This document shows, piece by piece, positions 17,502 through 26,168 of a DNA stretch of 64,000 nucleotides (positions within the stretch are counted from its first letter, which is position 1; every line of letters begins with the position of its first letter). Where the stretch lies: positions 1,740,126 through 1,804,125 of the forward strand of contig NZ_JAFBGM010000001.1 of NCBI RefSeq assembly GCF_016811105.1, written 5' to 3'. The stretch comes from Aurantibacter crassamenti (GTDB taxonomy: Bacteria > Bacteroidota > Bacteroidia > Flavobacteriales > Flavobacteriaceae). Position numbers and translations under genes: made by a program. A model generated the notes under the pieces. It did not search any database. It was not told the DNA's origin and saw nothing but the letters and a program-made list of their open reading frames with translations.

Positions 17502-17993
17502 TTAAGCTAGATATATTGCTTTTTTGTTCAAGCGACCTTCTGCCAACTTGTTTAACTTGTTGTCAGATTCGTATTCTTCATCCAAAGTTTCTTGAAGTCT
17601 TTTGGCGATATTTCGATAGCCAAGTTCTTTGGCGTATCGAATAGCACTTCCGTATCCTGATATTTCGTAATGTTCTATTTGTTGTGCTTCGGCGATAAGA
17701 CCTACATCCATTACCTCATCATCTTCTATTTTGGCGATAATCCTGTTAGTCTTTTTAATTAGCTTGGCCATAGCCTTACAGGTTTCTCCTTTAGGTGCAA
17801 TGTTGAGTTCTCTGCATATGGTTTCTAAGCGGCTTTTATGTTGTTTAGTTTCCTTTAAATGATTTTTAAGGGTTTGTTTTAATTCGCTGTCATTGCCCTT
17901 TTTAACCATTACGGGTAAAGCTTTAACTAACTGTGTTTCTACGCTATATAAATCTTTTAATTGATGTTCGAATAAATCTTTCATTGTTTTCAT
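17502..17993 (-). CDS. Ferritin-like DUF892 protein (YciE/YciF family)
   Basis: A 163-residue all-helical protein beginning MKTMKDLFEHQLKDLYSVE, the usual family N-terminus. I therefore prefer this ATG over the one nine codons upstream. Carboxylate and histidine residues typical of a ferritin-like four-helix bundle recur (LKETKQHKSRLE, AEAQQIEHYEISGYG). Family members are induced by osmotic or oxidative stress, and some bind a di-iron centre; the biochemical role is not settled. It lies between sodC and a universal stress gene. Confidence 0.88.
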   Translation of the reverse strand: MKTMKDLFEHQLKDLYSVETQLVKALPVMVKKGNDSELKQTLKNHLKETKQHKSRLETICRELNIAPKGETCKAMAKLIKKTNRIIAKIEDDEVMDVGLIAEAQQIEHYEISGYGSAIRYAKELGYRNIAKRLQETLDEEYESDNKLNKLAEGRLNKKAIYLA

Positions 17994-18265
17994 GTTATTA
18001 TATTTTATAATGGTTTGCATGAAGTTTTATAATTTTCTAATCTATGAACGAAATGAAAAAATTCTTAACTGAATTGATTAAATCATTGACGTAGAAAATA
18101 AAGTGTTATGAGTTAGTCGATGTCTTTCCATTTTTGTGTTTTCTATTGTATAAGATAAAATTTGAATTTCGATAGTGTCAAAATTTAGTTTTATTGCATT
18201 AAAAAACACGTATTCATTAGTATATTTTTGATATCATAAGTAGGTTAATAAGTTGGTTAAATTTT

Positions 18266-18318
18266 ATTCCACAGATGTGGAATAATTAAGGGAGCGTAGG
18301 GGTACGTTCCCTTTTTTT
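18266..18318 (+). terminator. Double hairpin ending in a plus-strand terminator; possible end of a small RNA
   Basis: First hairpin: palindrome ATTCCACAGATGTGGAAT (18266-18283). Second: GGGAGCGTA / TACGTTCCC around GGGG, or close to it, at 18290-18311, followed by seven Ts (18312-18318). The T-run shows plus-strand polarity, but both flanking genes run on the minus strand. It may therefore end an unannotated plus-strand transcript. A TATTTTTG -7-like box at 18223-18230 lies just upstream. Alternatively it acts as a weak two-way barrier after the 18317-18916 gene. Confidence 0.5.
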
Positions 18319-18916
18319 ATGTAATTTTTTTGAGACTTAAAAATGTCGGATATCCCATTGATTGCCTCAGACGAAAGTTAGTTTCTCCGGTTATTTCAGA
18401 AATTAATGTAGAATCAAGGTTCAAAAACTCATGGCCGAACCATTCTAGTCCAAAAGTATACCACGTTTTATCTTTTATATGGATTCGGGAATATTCTATC
18501 TGACATCCAAAATCACCTTGCCAATCAATCGAAGTTGTTTTTAAGCTGCCTTTGTCACTGTACAGCTTAAGGCCGATACGTTCCTTTTTTTTAGCAATCC
18601 ATTCCTGATGATTTTTAACTGCCAGCTCACTAAAAACAGAATCCGTTTCATCAGCTTTAATGCGCCATTTGTTCCATTCTTTAAAATGCCCTTTAATAGT
18701 ATTCGTAAGCTTTACTGTTGTGGGTTTGCCTATACGATGTTTAATTTCTAAATGGCCGTCGCGTAACTTAATGCCAACACTTTCGTTTTTTATATTTAGA
18801 TATATATCATTTCGCTGATTGACTGAGTCAAAGGTTAGTCCTTGTTTGTTAAACCAATCCATAATAAACGAACTCGGCCGTGAACTAAACCAGCGAATCT
18901 CTTTAGTGTTGTACAT
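18317..18916 (-). CDS. Conserved hypothetical protein, possibly CYTH-like
   Basis: A 199-residue cytoplasmic protein without signal peptide or membrane span. Its alternating basic strands (VGIKLRDGHLEIKHRIGKP, GHFKEWNKWRIK, ERIGLKLYSD) resemble the charged tunnel fold of CYTH/triphosphatase-like proteins, including a single ExK. The canonical N-terminal ExExK is not clear, so the assignment is tentative. It precedes the DUF892 gene and follows the universal stress gene on the same strand by 24 bp, suggesting co-transcription with the latter. Confidence 0.65.
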   Translation of the reverse strand: MYNTKEIRWFSSRPSSFIMDWFNKQGLTFDSVNQRNDIYLNIKNESVGIKLRDGHLEIKHRIGKPTTVKLTNTIKGHFKEWNKWRIKADETDSVFSELAVKNHQEWIAKKKERIGLKLYSDKGSLKTTSIDWQGDFGCQIEYSRIHIKDKTWYTFGLEWFGHEFLNLDSTLISEITGETNFRLRQSMGYPTFLSLKKIT

Positions 18917-18940
18917 AACTATATTTAAATGATTAGGTAT

Positions 18941-19786
18941 TTACTTGCAATGTGGAATAACCATAAATGGAATTTTTACATGAAACGCAATTTTTTTGAT
19001 GATAGGTTCGACGAACAAGCGTTCAAAAAATGTGTGTTTGTTTCTAATCATGGTTAATAATTGTGTTTTATGTTTCGACTGAAATTCATTGATGGCTGTT
19101 ATGATTTCCATATCAGCAAAGTTGTAGAATTGGTGTGTGTTTTTGCCCACGCGTTTTTCAAGCAACACTTTCTTATCTTTTTGTGCTGTTGTTAAATCCA
19201 GACCTGATGCCACGTGTAAAATGTTCAATTTCGAATCAAAATTCTTAGCTAGATATATTATTTCATCCAATCGACTATTTTGGTAATCCGCCTCATAGTC
19301 TGTTGGGAATAGTATTTCTTTCGGAGCTTCAAAGGTATACTTGGCTGGTACTGCAATAACAGGGCATTTAGATTTTTTGATAACATGAACAGTATTTGAT
19401 CCAAATAAAATTTCTTCTGCCCCTGTTGCTCCTTGAGTGCCCATAATAATTATATTGATATCTTCTTTTTTTTCTATTTCAAGAATTTCTTCGACCAAAG
19501 TATTGAACGCCGAATGGGTCATGAATTTGTGCTTTGGGTTTTGGGATATATTTTCAATTTGTTCTTGCACCGCAATCAGCTTATTTAGAGATTCAGTTCT
19601 TTGTGTAAAATTGTACGATTCAAACTGCATAGCACTGTCCATTAAATATTCTGATTGATATACCGGCGGGGTATATACATTCATTAAATAAAAAATGCAT
19701 GCTTCATGCGTATATAACTTAGTTGCATATTCAAGAGCATTGAAAGCATTTTCTGAAAAATCCGTGGGTATCAAAATTTTTTTCAT
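18941..19786 (-). CDS. Universal stress protein, two tandem UspA domains
   Basis: A 281-residue cytoplasmic protein. Domain 1 starts MKKILIPTDFSENAFNALEY and contains the ATP-binding-type loop IIMGTQGATG-(N)9-GSNT. Domain 2 begins near residue 150 (EILFPTDYEADYQNSRLDEI) but has lost a clear G-x2-G-x9-GS loop, so it is probably non-binding. I chose this ATG (19784-19786) because the 27 residues encoded upstream are unlike the family. Such proteins accumulate under starvation or oxidative stress. It heads the minus-strand stress group. Confidence 0.9.
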   Translation of the reverse strand: MKKILIPTDFSENAFNALEYATKLYTHEACIFYLMNVYTPPVYQSEYLMDSAMQFESYNFTQRTESLNKLIAVQEQIENISQNPKHKFMTHSAFNTLVEEILEIEKKEDINIIIMGTQGATGAEEILFGSNTVHVIKKSKCPVIAVPAKYTFEAPKEILFPTDYEADYQNSRLDEIIYLAKNFDSKLNILHVASGLDLTTAQKDKKVLLEKRVGKNTHQFYNFADMEIITAINEFQSKHKTQLLTMIRNKHTFFERLFVEPIIKKIAFHVKIPFMVIPHCK

Positions 19787-20071
19787 AACGCATTTTTTAA
19801 GGGTTCGTATTAAAGTTAACCTGTGTTGTGAAGATTTCAAAACTACTTGTGCGATAGAGTTATTCATTTAATCGAACGGACACATTTTTAAAGAACAGTT
19901 GTAATTGGTTTGCGGTATATTGAACGTAATATCCTTGAAAACATGAGTTAGTTAATTAACCAACAATTGTCTGATTAATGGGTGAACCAGTACAAAGGTC
20001 AATGCTATTGTTAGTGTAATTAAGGAAATGTTGCTTGTAGAAATAATATAAGAGTAGTATATCAAAGACAT

Positions 20072-20102
20072 AAAAAAAGCCTCTCAATTGCTTGAAAGGC
20101 TT
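20072..20102 (-). terminator. Terminator of the tRNA-fMet transcript
   Basis: On the minus strand AAGCCTTTCAA-GCAA-TTGAGAGGCTT forms a stem with one internal G-T wobble, followed by a run of seven Ts. It lies 12 bp past the 3' end of the tRNA. Confidence 0.75.
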
Positions 20103-20113
20103 CATTTATCTAG

Positions 20114-20186
<73 letters not shown>

Positions 20187-20271
20187 ATATGGGTTTTTAT
20201 CTCACTTGTTTTAAAAACTTCAGGCCATTAAGCTGACGAGATAAAGGTGCGCTACAATTCGTAACGGGCGA

Positions 20272-20302
20272 CAAATATACAACCGTTTTTTAGTTATTTC
20301 AA
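20272..20302 (-). promoter_or_regulatory. Promoter for tRNA-fMet
   Basis: On the minus strand TTG, a 20-nt spacer and TATATTTG match the Bacteroidota housekeeping sigma consensus (TTG-N19..20-TAnnTTTG). It lies about 86 bp upstream of the mature tRNA 5' end. Confidence 0.65.
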
Positions 20303-20353
20303 AATTTGCTGAAAGAATATTTTTTGATCCGTACGTTTTTCAAAGCCTCTAAA

Positions 20354-21748
20354 ATGTATAACTTCGGCTTTTATACAGAGCCCTTGGAAGCAATCAATGA
20401 TATCTTAGCAAAATTAATACCATTTACAGAATGGCCAATGTTCATCCTTTTAATTGGTGGAGGGCTTTTTTTGGTCTTATATTCAAAATTTCTACCCTAT
20501 CGTTATTTCGGTCATGCAATTGCAATTACCGCAGGTAAATATGATGATAAAGATGCAAAGGGTGAGGTAAGTTCGTTTCAAGCGCTTTCTGCAGCAGTTG
20601 CTGCTACGGTTGGGCTTGGTAATATTTCTGGTGTTGCAATTGCTATTCATGATGGTGGCCCTGGTGTTGTTTTTTGGATTTGGGTTACCGCATTAATAGG
20701 CATGGCAATTAAATTTTATTCTTGTAGTCTGTCTATAATGTTCAGAGGTAAAGATTCTGAAGGTAATCTACAAGGTGGCCCTATGTTTTATATTACAAAA
20801 GGATTAGGGCCAAAAGCAAAACCGCTCGCAATATTTTTTGCTGTTTGTGGTCTGTTTGGTTTTTTAGGGGTATTTACTGCCAATCAGTTTACTGAAACAT
20901 TCATGAGTGTGATTGAGCCGTCAAATACCATTTTTGAGATGGAAGAAACGAGTTGGAAATTGACTATAGGTATCGTACTCGCAATTGTTACCTCATTTGT
21001 GATTTTCGGCGGACTTAAAAAAATTGCCAAAGTAGCTTCGGCTGTTGTGCCATTTATGGTAGCTGTTTACTTGATTGCCGTAATAGTAGTAATGGCAATG
21101 AATGCTTCACAAATAATGCCTGCTTTAAAATTGATTTTTACTGAAGCATGGAATTTTAAAACTATTGTAACAGGTGGTTTTTGGGGGCTCGTAATTATTG
21201 GTGTGCGAAGAGCAATGTTTTCAAATGAAGCTGGTTTGGGTAGCGCTCCAATGTATCATGGACAATCAAAAACAGATAATCCTATTAAAGAAGGTTTGGT
21301 AGCAATGCTTGGGCCTTTTATTGATACTATATTGGTGTGTACGTTTACAGCAGTGGTTATTATTTTAAGTGGTGCATATCTTGAAGATGAAAGTGGTATT
21401 GTTATGACCTTGACTGCTTTTGAAAGAACACTTTTCGGTTATGGTGATGATTTATTGATGTTGATTGTGACGGCCTTTGCACTTTCTACATTATTTACGT
21501 ATTCGTACTATGGTGTAAAAAGTTTGTCTTTTTTAACCAATGCTAAAATTGGTAAGTATTACAATGTCTATTTTGTTGTTATGATTGTATTCGCTGCAGT
21601 TGCATCTTTAGATTTGGTAAAAAACTTAATTGATTTGTCATATGCCTTAATGGTGATACCAAATATGATAGCAGTACTTTTGTTGGCTCCTAAAGTTAAT
21701 AAGGCAGCTAAGTTGTATTTTAAAAATCTCCGTAATGAAAGAGCATAA
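20354..21748 (+). CDS. Alanine/glycine:sodium symporter (AGCS family)
   Basis: A 464-residue, about 11-span inner-membrane symporter. Family signatures are visible: AAVAATVGLGNISGVAIAI, GGPGVVFWIWVTALIGMAIK, GGPMFYITKGLG and RRAMFSNEAGLGSAPMYHG. It imports alanine or glycine with Na+. I chose the ATG at 20354; an in-frame TTG at 20306 would add 16 residues with no family support. The 3' end overlaps the start of era by 14 nt, an unusual coupling of a transporter to a ribosome-assembly GTPase. Confidence 0.9.
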   Translation: MYNFGFYTEPLEAINDILAKLIPFTEWPMFILLIGGGLFLVLYSKFLPYRYFGHAIAITAGKYDDKDAKGEVSSFQALSAAVAATVGLGNISGVAIAIHDGGPGVVFWIWVTALIGMAIKFYSCSLSIMFRGKDSEGNLQGGPMFYITKGLGPKAKPLAIFFAVCGLFGFLGVFTANQFTETFMSVIEPSNTIFEMEETSWKLTIGIVLAIVTSFVIFGGLKKIAKVASAVVPFMVAVYLIAVIVVMAMNASQIMPALKLIFTEAWNFKTIVTGGFWGLVIIGVRRAMFSNEAGLGSAPMYHGQSKTDNPIKEGLVAMLGPFIDTILVCTFTAVVIILSGAYLEDESGIVMTLTAFERTLFGYGDDLLMLIVTAFALSTLFTYSYYGVKSLSFLTNAKIGKYYNVYFVVMIVFAAVASLDLVKNLIDLSYALMVIPNMIAVLLLAPKVNKAAKLYFKNLRNERA

Positions 21749-22622
21749 ATCAGGATTTGTAAATATTATTGGTAATCCCAATGTTGGTAAGTCAACCTTA
21801 ATGAATGCTTTTGTAGGTGAGAAATTATCAATCATTACCTCAAAGGCGCAAACTACGCGTCATCGTATTTTAGGTATTGTTAATGGTGATGATTTTCAAG
21901 TAGTACTTTCTGATACGCCAGGAATTATCAAACCAGCATACGAGTTGCAATCTAGTATGATGGATTTTGTGAAGTCTGCTTTTGAAGATGCAGATGTAAT
22001 CTTATATATAGTTGAGATAGGGGAGAAGTCTTTAAAGGATGAAAAGTTTTTTGAGAAAATAAGAAGTAGTAAAACACCTGTATTATTGTTACTTAATAAG
22101 ATTGATATTTCAGATCAAGAAGTGTTAGAAGCACAGGTTGTGTATTGGCAAGAATTGCTTCCAGAAGTTGAGGTGCATCCTATTTCTGCATTACAGAAAT
22201 TCAATGTAAAAGAAGTTTTTGAGCGTATTATTGAATTGTTACCGGTTGGGCCGGCCTATTATCCAAAGGATCAAATTACAGATAAGCCAGAGCGTTTTTT
22301 CGTAAACGAAACCATCCGAGAGAAAATATTAATCCATTATAAAAAAGAAATTCCGTACGCTGTAGAAATTGATACTGAAGAGTTTTTTGAGGATGAAGAT
22401 ATTATTCGCATGCGTGCGGTGATTATGGTTGAGAGAGATTCTCAAAAAGGAATTATTATCGGTCATAAGGGCACAGCATTAAAGAGGGTAGGGGTTGAAT
22501 CTCGTAAAGATTTGGAGAAATTTTTTGGTAAACAAGTGCATTTAGAACTCTATGTGAAGGTGAATAAAAATTGGCGCAGCAATGAGCGTCAATTAAAACG
22601 ATTTGGCTACAAAAAAGGATAA
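21735..22622 (+). CDS. era: GTPase Era (30S ribosome assembly)
   Basis: A 295-residue protein with G1 GNPNVGKST (residues 11-19), the switch segment QTTRHRILG, G3 DTPG and G4 NKID. It ends in a KH domain with GIIIGHKGTALKRVG, which binds the 3' end of 16S rRNA. Length and domain order match bacterial Era exactly. It overlaps the symporter gene by 14 nt and is 150 bp from the next gene. Confidence 0.97.
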   Translation: MKEHKSGFVNIIGNPNVGKSTLMNAFVGEKLSIITSKAQTTRHRILGIVNGDDFQVVLSDTPGIIKPAYELQSSMMDFVKSAFEDADVILYIVEIGEKSLKDEKFFEKIRSSKTPVLLLLNKIDISDQEVLEAQVVYWQELLPEVEVHPISALQKFNVKEVFERIIELLPVGPAYYPKDQITDKPERFFVNETIREKILIHYKKEIPYAVEIDTEEFFEDEDIIRMRAVIMVERDSQKGIIIGHKGTALKRVGVESRKDLEKFFGKQVHLELYVKVNKNWRSNERQLKRFGYKKG

Positions 22623-22730
22623 CAATAAAGTTTGGTGTTACTGTGTTCTGGTGCATGTTAAAGAAGTCATAAGATTTTTGTACTTCATCGAATAAAGCTG
22701 CATTTAATCTATTACCCCTTTAATAATTCC

Positions 22731-22738
22731 TACATTTG
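22731..22738 (+). promoter_or_regulatory. Promoter -7 element (TACATTTG)
   Basis: TACATTTG matches TAnnTTTG perfectly, 37 bp upstream of the acetyltransferase ATG. No TTG is seen at the proper -33 distance. Confidence 0.45.
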
Positions 22739-22775
22739 AGTAATTGAAAGTGGAAACCCCAAATCCCCCACGAGA

Positions 22776-23504
22776 ATGAAAAATATTGTAATTATCGGTG
22801 CGTCCGGCCATGGAAATGTGGTTCTGGATATCATCGAGAATGAAGCTAAATATAATGTTATTGGCTTCATAGATACGTATAAAGAAAAATGCCGATTAGC
22901 CATTGGTTATGAGGTGTTAGGCAGTGAAGAAGAGTTGCCATATCTGATGGATAAATTTAATTTTTCAGAAGGTATTATTGCTATAGGTGATAATTGGACG
23001 AGAAAAAAAGTTGTCGATAAGATTTCTAAAATAGTTCCCAAGTTCCGTTATATTTCTTCAGTACATCCAAATGCTGTTATCGGTCGTGATGTGAAAATCG
23101 GTCTAGGTACCATTGTAATGCCAGGCGCAATTGTAAATTCAAATGCTAATATTGGTAATTTTTGTATTCTTAATACAAATTCATCTTTGGATCATGATAG
23201 TGAAATAGGTGATTATTCTAGTTTAGCACCACGTGCATCAACAGGTGGTCATGTTAGGTTAGGAGAATTTTCTGCAATATGTCTCGGAGCGAATATAATT
23301 GAAGGTATTCATATTGGTGAGCACACCGTAATAGGCGCAGGATCTTTAGTTGTTAATAACGTTAAAAGCTTTGTTATGGCTTATGGTTCTCCTTCACAAG
23401 TAATTCGTGAAAGAGCTATTGGTGACCCCTATCTTTCTAAAGGAAAGGATGCAAAGTCAGAATTAGTTGTAATTCATAAAAACGAGATTCAAACTTCAAT
23501 TTAA
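22776..23504 (+). CDS. NeuD/PglD-family sugar O- or N-acetyltransferase
   Basis: A 242-residue protein. An N-terminal Rossmann-like PglD_N domain (NIVIIGASGHGNVVLDII, residues 3-20) precedes a left-handed beta-helix of hexapeptide repeats from about 95 to 205 (AVIGRDVKIGLGTIVMPGAI, ANIGNFCILNTNSSLDHD). The catalytic-base-type His-Asp lies in SLDHDSEIGDYS. Members acetylate sialic acid or UDP-amino sugars for surface glycans using acetyl-CoA. It sits between era and der with its own -7 box, while genes for glycan assembly (aminotransferase, GalE) are 30 kb away. The acceptor sugar is unknown. Confidence 0.87.
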   Translation: MKNIVIIGASGHGNVVLDIIENEAKYNVIGFIDTYKEKCRLAIGYEVLGSEEELPYLMDKFNFSEGIIAIGDNWTRKKVVDKISKIVPKFRYISSVHPNAVIGRDVKIGLGTIVMPGAIVNSNANIGNFCILNTNSSLDHDSEIGDYSSLAPRASTGGHVRLGEFSAICLGANIIEGIHIGEHTVIGAGSLVVNNVKSFVMAYGSPSQVIRERAIGDPYLSKGKDAKSELVVIHKNEIQTSI

Positions 23505-23538
23505 TTAGTATCATTGCTTTTTAGGATAAATAGGCTAT

Positions 23539-23568
23539 TTACTATTAAAGCGATTAGCACTACCTTTG
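23539..23568 (+). promoter_or_regulatory. Promoter for der
   Basis: TTA, a 19-nt spacer and TACCTTTG fit the Bacteroidota promoter, with one mismatch in the -33 TTG. The der ATG lies 17 bp downstream, giving a very short leader. Confidence 0.6.
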
Positions 23569-23585
23569 TGGCTTAATTTACCATA

Positions 23586-24890
23586 ATGAGTGCTATTGTT
23601 GCTATTGTTGGAAGACCTAATGTTGGAAAATCTACTTTCTTTAATCGTTTAATTCAACGAAGAGAAGCCATTGTTGATGCCGTAAGTGGAGTTACACGTG
23701 ACCGCCACTATGGGAAAAGTGATTGGAACGGTGTAGAATTTTCACTCATTGATACCGGCGGTTATGTTATTGGCAGTGAAGATGTTTTTGAATCGGAAAT
23801 TGATAAGCAAGTAGAACTTGCCATTGACGAGGCCGATGCAATTATTTTTATGGTCGATGTTGCTACCGGTGTAACTGGTATGGATGAAGATGTTTCAAAA
23901 TTACTTCGTCGCGTAAAAAAACCCATTTTTTTAGTAATTAATAAAGTAGATAACGCCAATCGGGAAGCTGATGCTGTTGAATTCTATTCATTAGGGTTAG
24001 GTGAGTATTATACTTTATCTAGTATTAACGGTAGTGGTACTGGTGAGTTGCTTGATGATTTAGTAAAGGTTTTGCCTGAAAAGGAAAAAGAAGTAATTGA
24101 CTTACCTAGATTCGCCGTAGTTGGTAGACCAAATGCTGGCAAATCCTCTTTTATAAATGCTTTAATTGGTCAAGATAGATATATTGTAACTGATGTTGCT
24201 GGTACAACAAGAGATAGTATTGATACAAAATATAATCGTTTTGGTTTTGAATTTAATCTAGTTGATACGGCAGGTATTCGTAGAAAATCTAAGGTTAAAG
24301 AAGACTTAGAATTTTATTCTGTGATGCGTTCAGTACGTGCTATTGAACATTCAGATGTTTGTATATTACTTTTTGATGCAACCAGAGGTTTTGATGGTCA
24401 GGTTGAAAATATTTTTTGGCTGGCACAGCGAAACAATAAGGGAATTGTTATTTTGGTGAATAAGTGGGATTTAGTTGAAGACAAGCAAACCAATACTATA
24501 AAACAATATACTGAGCGAATTAAAAAGGCAATGGAGCCTTTTGTGGATGTGCCAATTATTTTTGTTTCTGTTTTAAACAAACAACGTATTTATAAGGCGA
24601 TAGAAACAGCGGTTGAAGTCTATAAGAATAGATCTAAAAAGATTAAAACGCGTGATTTGAATGATGTTATGCTGCCAATTATAGCGAATACGCCACCACC
24701 TGCTTATAAAGATAAATACGTTAAAATAAAGTACATCACGCAGTTGCCAACACACTATCCGCAGTTTGCTTTCTTTTGCAATTTACCACAGTATGTACGT
24801 GACCCTTATAAGCGTTTCTTAGAAAATAAATTACGTGAGAATTTTGATTTTTCAGGTGTTCCTGTAACAATATACATGCGAAAGAAATAG
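23586..24890 (+). CDS. der: GTPase Der (EngA), 50S ribosome assembly
   Basis: A 434-residue protein with two consecutive G domains. The first has [13 protein letters not shown] and NKVD; the second has [13 protein letters not shown] and NKWD. The C-terminal KH-like domain begins near residue 350 and ends with [16 protein letters not shown]. Length and layout are diagnostic. It converges with the TPM-domain gene 62 bp away. Confidence 0.97.
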   Translation: MSAIVAIVGRPNVGKSTFFNRLIQRREAIVDAVSGVTRDRHYGKSDWNGVEFSLIDTGGYVIGSEDVFESEIDKQVELAIDEADAIIFMVDVATGVTGMDEDVSKLLRRVKKPIFLVINKVDNANREADAVEFYSLGLGEYYTLSSINGSGTGELLDDLVKVLPEKEKEVIDLPRFAVVGRPNAGKSSFINALIGQDRYIVTDVAGTTRDSIDTKYNRFGFEFNLVDTAGIRRKSKVKEDLEFYSVMRSVRAIEHSDVCILLFDATRGFDGQVENIFWLAQRNNKGIVILVNKWDLVEDKQTNTIKQYTERIKKAMEPFVDVPIIFVSVLNKQRIYKAIETAVEVYKNRSKKIKTRDLNDVMLPIIANTPPPAYKDKYVKIKYITQLPTHYPQFAFFCNLPQYVRDPYKRFLENKLRENFDFSGVPVTIYMRKK

Positions 24891-24952
24891 ATAAGAAAAG
24901 GTTTTCGGGAATAAAGAGTGTAATTACTTTTTTTGTTGGCGGTAAATATGAA

Positions 24953-25744
24953 TTACCAGCCACCAGAAGCGCCGCCGCCGCCGCCCATTCCGCCACCGAA
25001 ACCACCACCAAATCCGCCTCCGCCACCGAAACTTCCGCCGCCGCCAAATCCTCCACCAGAATGGCCACTTCTGCCCATATTACTGAGAATAATTATATCC
25101 CAAAGGTCTAGGCCACCAGAGCGTTTACCTCCATTTTTACCACCACCTTTATTTTTTCTGCGTGATAGAATAATGAGAATGACGAAAAATATGATAAAGG
25201 GTATTAATGAATCTAATGGAAAACCTTGCTGCTTATCAAAAGTGCGTTCTTCTTTAAATTCGCCGTTAAGTACTTGAAAAATGGCGTCTGCACCATCATT
25301 AAGCCCTCCGTAGTAATTATTTTGTTTAAAATGTGGTATCACTACATTTTGAATAATTCGTCTGCTCATGGCGTCTGTAAGGGATCCTTCAACGCCATAA
25401 CCGGTATTAATTCCAATTTTTCGATCATCTCTAGCGAGAATAATTAGAATTCCATTGTCTTTTCCTTTTTGGCCAATGCCCCATTCAGTTAACCAGTTGG
25501 CGCCTAAATAGTTAATTTCTTCCCCTTCGGTAGATTTAATAATTGCAATAACAATTTGTGTTGAGGTACTATCAGAATAACGTATCAACTTCTGCTCAAG
25601 GGCATTTTTCTGTTGATCGGGTAATAAATTCACATAGTCATATACACTTGTTTGTTCTGAAGGTTTTTCAGGAATTTCAAACTGCGCATGCCCTACTAAG
25701 CAGCACATGAATAAGAGCAATAAACTAACCTTTTGATATATCAT
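24953..25744 (-). CDS. TPM-domain membrane protein (YgcG-like) with Gly-rich tail
   Basis: A 263-residue protein: signal peptide 1-20, TPM domain about 35-150 (YVNLLPDQQKNALEQKL, GQKGKDNGILIILARDDRK), a transmembrane helix near 175-190 (IPFIIFFVILIILS), a basic stretch, then a tail after residue 210 made almost wholly of Gly, Phe and Ser. The domain faces the periplasm. TPM proteins are linked to photosystem assembly in plants and to membrane-protein quality control in bacteria; the role here is unknown. Last gene of lemA-TPM-TPM, its start overlaps the preceding gene by 20 nt. Confidence 0.9.
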   Translation of the reverse strand: MIYQKVSLLLLFMCCLVGHAQFEIPEKPSEQTSVYDYVNLLPDQQKNALEQKLIRYSDSTSTQIVIAIIKSTEGEEINYLGANWLTEWGIGQKGKDNGILIILARDDRKIGINTGYGVEGSLTDAMSRRIIQNVVIPHFKQNNYYGGLNDGADAIFQVLNGEFKEERTFDKQQGFPLDSLIPFIIFFVILIILSRRKNKGGGKNGGKRSGGLDLWDIIILSNMGRSGHSGGGFGGGGSFGGGGGFGGGFGGGMGGGGGASGGW

Positions 25745-26162
25745 TGCTCAATTCATTTGTGTCTAATGTATGCCATGGAAAATGGGTGTTAAGCTCTTTG
25801 CCTGCACGCAAAATTCCGTCAATAATACCTTGTTTGAAATTGCCTAATACAAATTGTTCTTGTATTGTATTTTTAGTCGATTCCCAAAAGTCTACGGGTA
25901 CCACCTTATCAATGCCTCGGTCGCCATAAATGACAAATTTCTTATCGTTAACAGCAATGTAAATGAGTACACCATTTTCTTCTTTGGTGTTATCCATTTT
26001 TAGAAGATGGAAGACTTCTTTAGCACGTTCATCATGGTTAAGTCTCGTATGAGCCTCAATATGCACGCGTATCTCTCCTGAGGTGTTTTTTTCAGCCTCA
26101 AGAATAGCCGCTACAATCTCTTGCTCCCCTTGGGCAGTTAAAAAATCCTCAACTCTTGACAT
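25725..26162 (-). CDS. TPM-domain protein, soluble single-domain form
   Basis: A 145-residue protein with a complete TPM domain (EKNTSGEIRVHIEA, AKEVFHLLKMDNTKEENGVL, VIYGDRGIDKVVP) but no signal peptide or membrane helix. It is therefore predicted to be cytoplasmic, unlike its larger partner. It lies 6 bp after lemA and overlaps the next TPM gene by 20 nt, so the three are co-expressed. Confidence 0.88.
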   Translation of the reverse strand: MSRVEDFLTAQGEQEIVAAILEAEKNTSGEIRVHIEAHTRLNHDERAKEVFHLLKMDNTKEENGVLIYIAVNDKKFVIYGDRGIDKVVPVDFWESTKNTIQEQFVLGNFKQGIIDGILRAGKELNTHFPWHTLDTNELSNDISKG

Positions 26163-26168
26163 ATTATT

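Noticed and set aside
17994-18020. Upstream ATG extending the DUF892 protein by nine residues
   Set aside because: The extra residues have no counterpart in the family, whose N-terminus begins at the internal ATG.
24933-25277. Plus-strand frame rich in proline opposite the TPM gene
   Set aside because: It is the antisense reading of the Gly-rich tail of the TPM protein; composition is explained by the complementary codons and there is no start context.
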